Program-made: the position numbers and the translations under genes | Notes under the pieces: model-generated | Told to the model about the DNA's origin: nothing | Seen by the model: only the letters and a program-made list of their open reading frames with translations | Databases searched by the model: none | Shown: positions 34,051 to 43,457 of the stretch, piece after piece | Position numbering within the stretch: position 1 is the first letter of the stretch | Layout of the letters: the number at the start of each line of letters is the position of its first letter | Assembly (NCBI GenBank): GCA_964448045.1 | Contig: CAYUVF010000013.1 | Coordinates: forward strand, 1-64,000 | Direction: 5' to 3' | From: CAYUVF01 sp964448045 | GTDB lineage: Bacteria > Bacteroidota > Rhodothermia > Rhodothermales > Salinibacteraceae | Length of the DNA: 64,000 bases

Positions 34051-35112
34051 TTAAGTGGACACGAGCGTAGCGCGCTCCTGATCGGTCGCGGGCATGCGGT
34101 AGAGGGGCACCGAATCGATGGACGGCGGCGAGGACCGGGGGCCGAACTTGACCGAAGGTTCGACGGGCTGACGCGTATCATCGAAGTCGCTGCCCTGCGT
34201 CCGGAAGGCCTCGATCTGCGCCCAGTACAGATCAGCCCCATAAAAGCTGCATTGCGATGCGTGTGCTCCGGCAAAGTCGGCCCCCACGAAGTTGGCAAGG
34301 GGAAATTCCGCTTCCTGGAAGTCGACGTCTCGCAAATCGGCATATTCAAATGTCACGTACTCAGCCACGACATCGGCCAAGGTGGCGCCTCGGAGCGTGG
34401 CTCGTACGAACACACCGACAGACAGCTTGGCGCCCGAGAAGTCGCACGCCGAAAGATCCGCGCGGCGAGCCGAGACCGATACGAGCATGCTTCCTCGAAA
34501 CTGCGCGCCCGGTGCGGTGACCATATCGAGCACCGCGCCCGAGAGCACCGCCTCGGTACAATCGGCCTCCGCCAGATTCGCTTCCGTCAGCACGGCCCGT
34601 TGCAGATCCGCCTCATGGAGCAATGCCCGAGCCAGCGTGACGCGCTGAAAAAAGCTCTCCTTCAGATTCGCCTTCGTGAAGTCTCCTCCTGCTAAGTCGG
34701 CCTCTTCGAACAGGGTCCTCTGTATGGTGCTATGGGCCCAGTCCACCTCCCGCGCATAGATCCGACTCAGATCGCTTTCCTGAATAGTACACGAGGCGAG
34801 CCGGGCCCCTTCGAGGCGCGCTGCATGGAGTACCGAGCCTTCGATAGTGACTTCCGTCAGATTCGCCTCCCTCAGGTCTGCGTTTGCAAGTATGCATCCC
34901 TCCAGAATGGCACCGCGGAGATCGGCACCGCGCAGGTCCGCGCCAGAAAGTACGACGCCGCTCAGTTCCGCCTCCCGAAGATCGGCTTGCTGCAGATTGG
35001 TGCCTTCGAGATCTAAATCAGCCAGGACTTGGCCGTGGAGGTCGCACCCGGCAAGGTCGGCCCCCGGCTGGAGGTCCAGCGTTTCGGACGATGGTTCTAC
35101 ATTTGTTTCCAT
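34051..35112 (-). CDS. Pentapeptide-repeat protein of the T6SS effector cluster
   Basis: From ATG 35112 the product is 353 residues; upstream in-frame starts are rejected because the repeat begins soon after 35112 and the ATG overlaps the previous gene. More than 50 pentapeptides of the A(D/N)Lxx type run from about residue 18 to 310 (for example LSGADLRGADLRGAILEG), forming a right-handed quadrilateral beta helix. A short non-repeat tail follows. The gene overlaps the 3' end of the RHS gene by 16 bases, which implies translational coupling. Similar proteins occur beside DUF2169 genes in T6SS loci. It could be a chaperone, effector or protective partner; the sequence does not decide. Confidence 0.87.
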   Translation of the reverse strand: METNVEPSSETLDLQPGADLAGCDLHGQVLADLDLEGTNLQQADLREAELSGVVLSGADLRGADLRGAILEGCILANADLREANLTEVTIEGSVLHAARLEGARLASCTIQESDLSRIYAREVDWAHSTIQRTLFEEADLAGGDFTKANLKESFFQRVTLARALLHEADLQRAVLTEANLAEADCTEAVLSGAVLDMVTAPGAQFRGSMLVSVSARRADLSACDFSGAKLSVGVFVRATLRGATLADVVAEYVTFEYADLRDVDFQEAEFPLANFVGADFAGAHASQCSFYGADLYWAQIEAFRTQGSDFDDTRQPVEPSVKFGPRSSPPSIDSVPLYRMPATDQERATLVST

Positions 35113-37838
35113 GACGCCTCCCTGTAAACCAACTCCAGGATATCGATGGTTTCCATGGATCGGGGCTGCGGCCCCAGCGCCTGATGGTGCAGATGCGGTC
35201 CGGCGGCCCGGTGAGTCCAGATTGGCGGCCGCAGTTCGCCTGCAACGTGCGTTCCGGTAAGCCACGCATCGGGCGAGCGCTCGCGTGCCCACTGTCCATT
35301 CGATGCTTCGCCCGGAAGCAGCGACAGGTAGCTCATCTCATAAAAGGAGCGATCCAGAAAGAACTGATCGAGCGTGGACCACATCGCACGTCCAAGCGCT
35401 CTCAGGCGAGGGATTGCAGTGTAGTCGTCCCGAATGCCTCCGGCAATGCGCTGCTCCCAATACCGGACAAGACGAGGGGTAAAAATGGATCGCAACGGCG
35501 CAACGAGCGGCTCGCTCCCACGGGTGAGGGTGGCAGCAACAAGCGCTGGCGAGAGCGGAAGCACCGGCGAGAGATAATCGCCGCGCCTCCAAAGGGGAAC
35601 ACATCTGGAACCGACCTGCACGCTGAGTGCGAGGCCGCGCCGGGCGGTGTGAAGCTCCAGCTCTACCGCGCGCTTCTCCCCGTCTGACTGTTCTGACGCA
35701 CCGACAATGTGCGTTCGAACGTCTTCGGCATCGAGCGCCGGTTGTCCCTTTTCCAGTGCCCGAGGTCCTTGAATCTTTACCAGCCGGTCAAATGCGTCGT
35801 ATCCCAATCTCCACGTATGCCCGTCGCCCCGAATGGTCTGCAGCCGGTCGCCCGCATCGTACGCCAGCTGAAAGGTCCGTGACGCCACGTCCAGCTCGGC
35901 GGGCCGTCCCCGCGCGTCTCGCGTGCACTGGAGTAGGATCTGTCCATCAGTATGTACGGCCTCCAATCCTCCATCGGCGCCGTAGTCCAATCCAAGCGTC
36001 TGGTTGCTTCCCACAGCTTCTACGACGCGCCCATCCGCATCATACTCGAAATACAGGAAACGCTGTCCTCCATCGACTGCACGCAATTCGCCCGACGGCC
36101 CGTAGTCCAGCGACCGCTCCGGCGCACCCGGCTTTTTCCACTGTATGGGATCTCCGGCTTGGTTGTAGAGGGCTGTCGTTTCCCCGTCCTCATCTTCGGT
36201 GATGATCTCCACGCCGTCCCCGGTGCGGCGATACGTACTTATTGACCCATCGCAATATTGAATTTGGCGGATACGCCCGCCTTCTGTGTACGCAAGGTGC
36301 GTTGTGCGATCCTCGGGCCCAATGACTGCAGCAACGCGACCCGCTGAATTGTAGCTGATTTGATACGAGCGGTCATCGGTGGTGCATTGTCGCAACCGTC
36401 CGAAGGCGTCGTAGCTCAGGCTCGTCGCCCGCCCCGTAGCGTCGACAATGCGAGAGGGGTGTCCGCCCGGCGTGTAATCGAAGGTCATAGACTCCCCACC
36501 GACGTGTACGCTTCGGAGCCGCCCGTTCGCGTCGTAGCGCCACTGAAAGCGGCGATTCAGCGCATCGGTGCGCTCGACGAGCCGGCCCTGCGCATCGAAG
36601 TGATCTTCGAGCCGGCGCCCTTGGTCATCCTCGATGATGAGGGTCTGATCGTCTCCGCGGCGCGTAAGCTGAACGGAGCGCCCGGATGGACTGATCACCT
36701 CGGTGACCGCCCCGCGGCTATTGCGCCTGAAGGTCCACTCCGATTCCGCGGGCGTCCGGAGTTCAACGGGCCGATTGTGGGAGTCGTAGCCGAGGGTCCG
36801 CTGGTTTTCAAATGCGTCGATCACACTCGTGACGCACAGGTCCTCATCGAGCTCAAAGAAGGCGGCGCGCTGTTCGGTGTCCAAAAAGAGGCCCGTCCCT
36901 TCCTCGAAATCCAACTGCTGGAACGTCTGAACGGCCTCATGCTCATCCGAAAACCCGATGAGCTGACGCACCCCGTCGTAGTAATAATTCTGGCTCTGAT
37001 CGACCGGGTCGATGCGTTCGAGCACCTGACCGGGTTGAACGTGGCGATACAGCGTTTGATACCCATCCCCCTGCACGACGCGCGTCGACTGACGAGGTTT
37101 GTCGTACGCAAACCGGCGCGCATTGGACTCATCGGCGTACCACAGTGCATGACATCGCTGGTTGGTATCGTACTGGGCATACTGTGTACCCCCGTTTCGG
37201 CAGGTATACTCCACCATCAGATGCCGCTGATACCCGAACGAGGCCGTGTAGCCCTCGGCATCCGTTTCCTTGACGAGATCGTCCTGTCCGTTGTACTGGA
37301 AGGCCCGAATCGTCGAAGCCGATCCCTCCCCCCCGATGACCCGGATGCGGCTCACCTGACCGCCGTGGTAATCAAATCGGATCTGTCGCCCCAGCGTATC
37401 GACGATCCCGGCCATGTGGTCACCGTCGTAGAAAAAATGGATGCTGTTGCCACTGGCGTCTTCGATTCGATCGAGCGGAATCGTGTCGCCCCAGGCTTTT
37501 TCTTTCGCGAAGACGAAACGGCGCGACGGTGCGGGGACGATGACGTACGCCTCCGGGCGATGTTGGATGAGCACGCCCGTCACGTGCCGCGCTTGCATCT
37601 CTTCCTCAATCGGCGAAAAAACGGTTTCATGCGGCGTACCTGGCGCGCACGTGATTGCATCGGAGGCAACGCGAAGCGTCATTTCCAGATTGAGTCGCCA
37701 CCCACACCCAAACGGACTGGATCGTTCGCGCCCGCTTCGATACGTCCGCGCCAGGGTAAGGGGGACATACCCGGGCAAGCGCAGATCCGTCCGGTGCAAG
37801 ACGGTTTCCCCCGTTACGACGTCGGTGCGAAGGGGCAT
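35097..37838 (-). CDS. RHS/YD-repeat protein with unusual C-terminus, T6SS effector candidate
   Basis: A 913-residue protein with an N-terminal DUF6531-like segment (PLRTDVVTGETVLHRTDLRL...GYVPLTLARTYRSG) and about 20 YD repeats from about 90 to 690, such as YDANGRLRSV, YDAFGRLRQC and YDAGDRLQTI. These would form the beta-cage shell known from RHS toxins. The usual core closing motif (DPxGLxxG before a variable toxin) is absent. The last 220 residues form a different, helix-rich region (ALVAATLTRGSEPLVAPL, LLPGEASNGQW). It lies directly after the PAAR gene. No separate immunity gene is evident; the next gene, overlapping by 16 bases, is the pentapeptide protein. Effector or carrier remains open. 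Confidence 0.85.
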   Translation of the reverse strand: MPLRTDVVTGETVLHRTDLRLPGYVPLTLARTYRSGRERSSPFGCGWRLNLEMTLRVASDAITCAPGTPHETVFSPIEEEMQARHVTGVLIQHRPEAYVIVPAPSRRFVFAKEKAWGDTIPLDRIEDASGNSIHFFYDGDHMAGIVDTLGRQIRFDYHGGQVSRIRVIGGEGSASTIRAFQYNGQDDLVKETDAEGYTASFGYQRHLMVEYTCRNGGTQYAQYDTNQRCHALWYADESNARRFAYDKPRQSTRVVQGDGYQTLYRHVQPGQVLERIDPVDQSQNYYYDGVRQLIGFSDEHEAVQTFQQLDFEEGTGLFLDTEQRAAFFELDEDLCVTSVIDAFENQRTLGYDSHNRPVELRTPAESEWTFRRNSRGAVTEVISPSGRSVQLTRRGDDQTLIIEDDQGRRLEDHFDAQGRLVERTDALNRRFQWRYDANGRLRSVHVGGESMTFDYTPGGHPSRIVDATGRATSLSYDAFGRLRQCTTDDRSYQISYNSAGRVAAVIGPEDRTTHLAYTEGGRIRQIQYCDGSISTYRRTGDGVEIITEDEDGETTALYNQAGDPIQWKKPGAPERSLDYGPSGELRAVDGGQRFLYFEYDADGRVVEAVGSNQTLGLDYGADGGLEAVHTDGQILLQCTRDARGRPAELDVASRTFQLAYDAGDRLQTIRGDGHTWRLGYDAFDRLVKIQGPRALEKGQPALDAEDVRTHIVGASEQSDGEKRAVELELHTARRGLALSVQVGSRCVPLWRRGDYLSPVLPLSPALVAATLTRGSEPLVAPLRSIFTPRLVRYWEQRIAGGIRDDYTAIPRLRALGRAMWSTLDQFFLDRSFYEMSYLSLLPGEASNGQWARERSPDAWLTGTHVAGELRPPIWTHRAAGPHLHHQALGPQPRSMETIDILELVYREASWKQM

Positions 37839-37884
37839 GAGACATCCGTTAGATTGGACACTGAAAAAGCGGCCACGAGCGACT

Positions 37885-38214
37885 CTACTTGATGAGCACC
37901 GTTGGCGCTCCCATCACAATGGGATTCATCGTCATGGGCGGCTGGACGGCACCCACTTCCATAATTTTGTCGGACACGCGGGCGGCCGGCTTGCCGCCTA
38001 CCAGGACCGTTACCGATCCGGGGGGCATCGTAACTCCCGGCCCGTGGGGAGTACCAGGGCCAGCCGGAGGTGGCGCATTTGGAATGGGACAGGTGTGTTG
38101 ATCGCCCACACGCCACGCCGGCCGTCCTCCCACGAGCACCGTAGGACAGGGCGCCCCCATAATCGGGGGCCCGTGCATCAAGTTATCGCTGATTCGTGCG
38201 CCAGGGAAAGGCAT
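37885..38214 (-). CDS. PAAR-domain spike-tip protein
   Basis: A 109-residue protein made of one PAAR-like domain: GPPIMGAPCPTVLVGGRPAWRVGD and a second half SVTVLVGGKPAARVSDKI, with a Cys/His pair in HTCPI that may hold the tip metal ion. It would cap the VgrG trimer and connect it to cargo. It lies 13 bases after vgrG and 46 bases before the RHS gene, consistent with a VgrG-PAAR-RHS delivery set. It is a stand-alone PAAR with no extra toxin domain. Confidence 0.92.
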   Translation of the reverse strand: MPFPGARISDNLMHGPPIMGAPCPTVLVGGRPAWRVGDQHTCPIPNAPPPAGPGTPHGPGVTMPPGSVTVLVGGKPAARVSDKIMEVGAVQPPMTMNPIVMGAPTVLIK

Positions 38215-38227
38215 AGGTATCTCGGAT

Positions 38228-40717
38228 TTATCCGACCTTTGTCATTGAGCCTTTGACTGTGTTCACGCCACTCGCTTTCGAATTGATCATCGCTCCCTTG
38301 ATATCGTTCTTCATATCGGCCTCAGAGCTGATATTCATGCCTTTAACATTAACGTTCTGCGTACCCTCGATGTCGATATTCATTCCCTCGATCTTAATCT
38401 TACCATTCGAATCGAGTGTAATGGAAGACTTGCCACACTTAAGAATAATTTGATCCTTTGCCTTAACAATTATCCCACTATCTCCTTCAAAGATAGAAGC
38501 ACTACTGTCGGCATTCAGGGTAATACTATCATCTCCTGACTCAAGGATCACTTGCTCTTCCCCTTCCGCTCCTACAATCTCCTTTCCGTGAAAGAGAACC
38601 GACTTTTTTGTGGCGTCGAGCTTAATAATATCCTTATCAGCCACCATCTCAATCTTACCTTCCTTTGAGTAGGACTGAATATCCTTGCCTGCGACCATCG
38701 AAACCCCATCGAGCGCATTTATCGCTGCTCCCATCGGCGTATTGACGTTGAACCCTCCGTTCGGAATGAACGTCACCGCGTCACCGGTGATGACATCATA
38801 GCCTCCAGGACACGTCGCAAAAATACCTGGCGCCGATAGCTTTTGAAAGGCCTGCGTGACATCATTTTTGACGCCGGCCTCTTCATAGCGCTGCCCCGAT
38901 TGGACCATGGCGTACTTGACGATCCCCCACGTCGTGTTGAGCGCCGATATAAACTCGTAAGCATTCGAAATTTGCTTGATACCTCCCCCGCTGAGCTTCG
39001 CGAATGCAGCAGACGTTAGCATTCCTATGGAGGGAGCCAGCTTGTTCAACCATTGACCCGGGCCATCTGAAGTCGACGGCTGCCACGCAGAAAGGTAAAT
39101 GCCGTTGCCTCCGTAGACCGACGTGCCAGCATCTCCATGAATACTGGCCGTCTTATCCGTCACTATCGTGGCTCCTTCGTTGTTGCGATGCTTCGCGCCA
39201 AGCGACAACACACTATTGTGCTTCGGCGAGTAGAGCGTGACGCGCTCCTGATCCTCCTGATCCTCGATAATAAACTCGTTCTCCGAGGTCGTTCGGATGA
39301 CGTGCTGCGAGTTATTCTCGCTTTTGACCGGCGCAGGGTTCGTCGGGTTGGGCGCCGTGCCCAAAGCCATGGGGCGATCTGGATCGCCGTTCTCGCAGGC
39401 CCACACCATCTCGGTGCCCGGATGACTGGGCTCGTGAAATCCCGCCTCACCTTTGCCCGTGTAGGGCTGTTTCATGCGGATCGGATGCGAAGCCGTTCCC
39501 GGACTCTTGTCACGCTGATCGAAGTGCATCTTGGCCCGGTACCGCCCTTGATCGTCCAGATACGCGTAGTCGCCACTTCCGTCGACCTCCGCCGTCATCA
39601 CACCTGGCACGCGCGGCACGGGCGTTGTGCGCGGCGGACGATACTGAACCGTCGCCGGAATGCATTTGAACTCGTTTCGGTAGTCGACTTCATCCTCGTA
39701 GCGCGGATCCAGTCCCATACCTACCCGCTGCGATCCGACGTGGCGTACCTTTGTGATGAGATATTTTGCATTGAGATCGCCTCGATAGTGCCGCTCCAGA
39801 TCGAACTGATGCCCCGCCCGAAAGCGCAGGCACCGGCCGTCGCCATCGACGACCTTGCGCTGGCATTCGATCTCCTCGTTGCGCACCTTCGCCAGCCGCT
39901 CGCCCTCCGATTGCGTACGGAAATGCGGGCCGTACTCGTAGTGCATCCCCGGCATGTCGCTGTTGATTTGCGACTCGGCCTCCAGCGACGCTGAGGGCGT
40001 CTCGTAGTTGTAATCCTTCACCTTCACCTTCCCCGTGACGGCCCGCTCCCGGTAGATAAACTCGCGCACGGTCTCCCGCTCGTCAGGCACCATACCCGCC
40101 CCCTTGTGATAGCTGATGGCAGAATCGCCCGCAATCGGCGGATTCTCATTGCCGTGATCGGAGAAGACGATCTCCTCGGCCCCCTCGCCCTGCACGAAGA
40201 AAAACTGAATGCCCTCGTGCTCGAGCAGGCGGCGCACGAAGTTGAGATCCGTTTCCTGATACTGCGCACAGTACTCCCGCGCCGGATAGCTGCTGTTGAG
40301 CGAAAACCGGAAGTCCTGACTGGTCAATCCCGACTCTTTCAGCACCTGACGCACAATATCCTCCACCGTCATATCCTGAAAGATGCGGCTCTGATGCGTC
40401 AGGGAGAGGCGCCAGAGCCGCGGCACGAGCGTCGCGCGATACATGTACTGATCCGCCGAATGGCTGCCCTGCTCAAAGTTGGCGACCAGCCCGTGAATGG
40501 GATGCTTCTCGTCGCGCCGCATCATCGTGAACGTCGCCGGCTGATTGACGACGCTCCCAAAGTCGATCTCCGGATCGTCCGACATCAGCGTAAGCTCGAA
40601 CTGATAGAGCTGCGAGATCTGCTCTTCTCCCGTAAAATCGGCCACCTGGAGTTTATCTTCGGGAAGCTGGGCCGGCTCGAAAAAGTAGCGGGCTTTGTTT
40701 GCGCTGCGCTCAGGCAT
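38228..40717 (-). CDS. vgrG: VgrG spike protein with extended, compositionally distinct C-terminus
   Basis: An 829-residue TssI. The gp27-like and OB-fold parts (about 1-470) are standard, with KARYFFEPAQLPEDKLQVADFTG, QYQETDLNFVRRLLEHEGIQFFF and RIGMKQPYTGKGEAGFHEPSHPGTEM-like segments, followed by the gp5 beta-helix. Residues about 551-657 hold a helical, Ala/Leu/Ser-rich insertion (LTSAAFAKLSGGGIKQISNA, ALNTTWGIVKYAMVQ). After that a Lys/Ile-rich beta-helix (about 660-829) resumes. DNA from 38228 to about 39130 is clearly poorer in GC than the rest of the gene and locus. The insertion could be cargo-binding or an effector domain. It lies 29 bases after clpV. Confidence 0.93.
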   Translation of the reverse strand: MPERSANKARYFFEPAQLPEDKLQVADFTGEEQISQLYQFELTLMSDDPEIDFGSVVNQPATFTMMRRDEKHPIHGLVANFEQGSHSADQYMYRATLVPRLWRLSLTHQSRIFQDMTVEDIVRQVLKESGLTSQDFRFSLNSSYPAREYCAQYQETDLNFVRRLLEHEGIQFFFVQGEGAEEIVFSDHGNENPPIAGDSAISYHKGAGMVPDERETVREFIYRERAVTGKVKVKDYNYETPSASLEAESQINSDMPGMHYEYGPHFRTQSEGERLAKVRNEEIECQRKVVDGDGRCLRFRAGHQFDLERHYRGDLNAKYLITKVRHVGSQRVGMGLDPRYEDEVDYRNEFKCIPATVQYRPPRTTPVPRVPGVMTAEVDGSGDYAYLDDQGRYRAKMHFDQRDKSPGTASHPIRMKQPYTGKGEAGFHEPSHPGTEMVWACENGDPDRPMALGTAPNPTNPAPVKSENNSQHVIRTTSENEFIIEDQEDQERVTLYSPKHNSVLSLGAKHRNNEGATIVTDKTASIHGDAGTSVYGGNGIYLSAWQPSTSDGPGQWLNKLAPSIGMLTSAAFAKLSGGGIKQISNAYEFISALNTTWGIVKYAMVQSGQRYEEAGVKNDVTQAFQKLSAPGIFATCPGGYDVITGDAVTFIPNGGFNVNTPMGAAINALDGVSMVAGKDIQSYSKEGKIEMVADKDIIKLDATKKSVLFHGKEIVGAEGEEQVILESGDDSITLNADSSASIFEGDSGIIVKAKDQIILKCGKSSITLDSNGKIKIEGMNIDIEGTQNVNVKGMNISSEADMKNDIKGAMINSKASGVNTVKGSMTKVG

Positions 40718-40746
40718 AGGATGCAGAAGGTATGGTGTACTGGTGT

Positions 40747-43410
40747 TTACTCGAACGAATACGTAAAGTCGCCTTCGTCGTCGATACCCAGGCGGAGCCG
40801 GGCGGGCATGTCATCGCCAGCCATGCGGCTGATGAGCGCGCGGGAGGCCTCGGGGAGCACAGTCCGATTGATGATGAAGTCGATGTTGCGCGCTCCGGCA
40901 TCGACCTGCGTGCAGCGTGCGGCGATGCGATCGACCACGCTCGGATCGTAAGCAAAGTCGATCTCGTGGGCGTCCCGCAGCCGATCGCCGATGGTGCCGA
41001 GCTTGATCTCGGTAATGCCCTTCATGGTCTCGGTGTCGAGCGGGAAGTACGGCACCACCCGCATCCGCCCCAACAGCGCCGGCTGAAAGTGATCCACCAG
41101 GGTCGGATGAATCGCTTCGCGCACCTGACTGAGCGAGGGGCGCGTTTCGTCGCCCTCCTCCTGCCCCAGCCGCATGATCGTGTCGGTGGCGAGGTTGGAG
41201 GTCATGATGATGACGGTGTTGCGGAAGTTGATCTCCCGTCCCTCCCCGTCGCGCATGAAGCCCTTATCGAACACCTGATAGAACAGGTTTAACACGTCGC
41301 GATGGGCTTTCTCGACCTCATCGAGCAAGATGACGGAGTACGGGCGCTGGCGCACCGCCTCGGTGAGCACGCCGCCCTCCCCGTAGCCCACGTAGCCCGG
41401 CGGGGACCCCTTGAGTTGGGCGACGGTGTGTTTCTCCTGGTACTCCGACATGTTGATCGTCGTCATAAACCGCTCGCCGCCGAAAAGAACGTCGGCCAGC
41501 TGGAGTGCCGTTTCGGTCTTGCCCACGCCGCTCGGCCCGACGAAGAGGAACACGCCCAGTGGCGCATCGGGATTGCCGAGACTCGCCTTTGAGGTGCGCA
41601 CGGCGTCGGAGATCTCCTCGATGGCCGGGTCCTGACCCAGGATGTGCTCGCCCAGGCGCTGCTCCAGATTGAGCAGCGTATTCGCCTCGTCTTTGAGCAT
41701 GTTGCCCACCGGGATGCCCGTCCAGTCGGAGACCACCTCGGCGGCGATGTGCTCGTTGACTTCGGTGTGTACCATGGGCGTCTCGCCCTGCAACTCCTTC
41801 AGCTCCTCGTGAAGCGTCTTCAGTTCCTCACGAAGCGGGGTGTCGACGCCCGATTCTCCATCGCCGGGGGCGCCATTGGTCGTCACTGCCGCCGCACCGG
41901 TCAGCTCCGTGCGCTTCTTAGCAATGCGATCCACCAAGGCCTTTTCGCGCTCCCAGCGGGCTTCGAGCTCCTCCAGTTCGGCCTGCACCTCCTCGCGCGT
42001 CTGCTTGAGCTCCTCCAGTTCCTCGGTGTCATCGCGCAGGCCTGCGTCGATATCGCGCTGGATGCCGCGGATCTCAATGTTCAGGTTCTGCAGCCGGCGG
42101 TCGAGATCGTCGAGCCGGCCCGGACGCGCCGTGAGCGTCATCTTGACGCGTGCCGAGGCCGTGTCGAGCAGGTCGACGGCCTTGTCCGGCAGCTGCCGCC
42201 CCGAGATGTAGCGGCCCGCCAGTTCGGCGGTGGCGTCGACGGCTTCGTCGGTGATCTGCACGTTGTGATGATCTTCATAGATACTCTTGATGCCGCGCAG
42301 CATAATCGCTGCATCGTCAACCGAAGGCTCTTCGATTTTGACGAGCTGAAAGCGCCGCTCCAGCGCCGGGTCCTTTTCGATGTACTGCTTGTACTCGGAC
42401 CACGTGGTGGCGGCGACGGTGCGGAGCTCGCCGCGGGCCAGCGCGGGCTTCAGCAGATTGGCCGCGTCGCCCGTGCCTTCGCTGCCCCCCGCACCGATGA
42501 GTGTGTGCGCCTCGTCGATGAAGAGCACGGTGGGTTTGGCCGCTTCTTTCACTTCCTGAATGACCGACTTGAGGCGGTTCTCGAACTCGCCTTTCACGCT
42601 GGCGCCGGCCTTGAGGAGCCCGAGGTCCAGCTCGCGGATGTCGACCTCTTCGAGTATCTTGGGCACGTCGCCCTTCGCGATGCGAAGCGCTAATCCCTCG
42701 ACGACCGCCGTCTTGCCGACGCCCGCCTCGCCGACCAGAATCGGGTTGTTCTTGCGGCGGCGGCTGAGGATGTCGATGATCTGGCGGATCTCCTTGTTGC
42801 GTCCGAAGATCGGATCGATGTTGCCGTCGCGCGCCTCCTGCGTGAAGTTCCGCGTGAACTGCCCAAGGGCGCCCTCTTCGCCCTCCTGCGGCACGCCATC
42901 TTCGGTGGACATCGTTGTTTCGGTGACGCGGGTCGTTTCTTCTTTCGAGCCGGCAACGATGTCGATAAACTCCTCGCGCAGGTCGTCGGGCTTGACGGAG
43001 CTCAGCACGTCCATGATGGGCTCGCCCTTCAGCGCATCGCTGCGGAGCATCGCCTCCAATAGGGTGCCCGAGCGGACTTTGGCGAATCCGTGATGGACGG
43101 AGCTTACCAGCCAGGCCGACTCGAACAGGTCCAGCAGCGTCGGCGAGAACGACGGCCGCCCCGCGTTGCCCGTCCGGAAGTCTTCGAGCTGATGCACGAG
43201 CGCTTTTTGGAACCGCCCCGGATCGACATCGAAATGCTTCAAGATGAGCGTCAGATCGCCGCCCTCTTCATCCAGCAGCTTGAGCAGCAGGTGTTCCAGC
43301 GTCACCTCGTAGTGGCTGCGGTTGACGGCAAATCCGGCCGCGGCCTCCAGCGCTCGCGTGAGGCGGTCGTTCAGCTTCTGCAGCAGCTTTTTCAGATCTT
43401 CAGTAACCAT
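40747..43410 (-). CDS. clpV: ClpV ATPase (TssH)
   Basis: An 887-residue AAA+ unfoldase that recycles the contracted sheath. It has an N-terminal Clp-N domain (about 10-160), a first ATPase domain with Walker A GEAGVGKT (about 226-233) and LFIDEAHTLIGAGG, a coiled M-domain (about 420-560), and a second ATPase domain with GPSGVGKTETA (about 623-633) and VILLDEVEKAH. The C-terminal D2-small domain ends LRLGIDDEGDFTYSFE. The length and both ATPase sites are intact. It lies between tssG and vgrG. The linker containing ATNGAPGDGESGVDTP-like residues in the M-domain is longer than usual. Confidence 0.96.
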   Translation of the reverse strand: MVTEDLKKLLQKLNDRLTRALEAAAGFAVNRSHYEVTLEHLLLKLLDEEGGDLTLILKHFDVDPGRFQKALVHQLEDFRTGNAGRPSFSPTLLDLFESAWLVSSVHHGFAKVRSGTLLEAMLRSDALKGEPIMDVLSSVKPDDLREEFIDIVAGSKEETTRVTETTMSTEDGVPQEGEEGALGQFTRNFTQEARDGNIDPIFGRNKEIRQIIDILSRRRKNNPILVGEAGVGKTAVVEGLALRIAKGDVPKILEEVDIRELDLGLLKAGASVKGEFENRLKSVIQEVKEAAKPTVLFIDEAHTLIGAGGSEGTGDAANLLKPALARGELRTVAATTWSEYKQYIEKDPALERRFQLVKIEEPSVDDAAIMLRGIKSIYEDHHNVQITDEAVDATAELAGRYISGRQLPDKAVDLLDTASARVKMTLTARPGRLDDLDRRLQNLNIEIRGIQRDIDAGLRDDTEELEELKQTREEVQAELEELEARWEREKALVDRIAKKRTELTGAAAVTTNGAPGDGESGVDTPLREELKTLHEELKELQGETPMVHTEVNEHIAAEVVSDWTGIPVGNMLKDEANTLLNLEQRLGEHILGQDPAIEEISDAVRTSKASLGNPDAPLGVFLFVGPSGVGKTETALQLADVLFGGERFMTTINMSEYQEKHTVAQLKGSPPGYVGYGEGGVLTEAVRQRPYSVILLDEVEKAHRDVLNLFYQVFDKGFMRDGEGREINFRNTVIIMTSNLATDTIMRLGQEEGDETRPSLSQVREAIHPTLVDHFQPALLGRMRVVPYFPLDTETMKGITEIKLGTIGDRLRDAHEIDFAYDPSVVDRIAARCTQVDAGARNIDFIINRTVLPEASRALISRMAGDDMPARLRLGIDDEGDFTYSFE

Positions 43411-43457
43411 AACATCCGTAGCATTGGATTGAACAACGGTGGAATACGCGGCGGTCG

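Noticed and set aside
34051..35292. Longer version of the pentapeptide protein starting at 35292
   Set aside because: The extra 60 residues lie entirely inside the RHS coding frame, are Arg/Ala-rich and do not fit the repeat; the ATG at 35112 is a better start.
36360..37892. Long plus-strand open frame opposite the RHS gene
   Set aside because: No recognisable domain; the minus-strand frame encodes YD repeats throughout.
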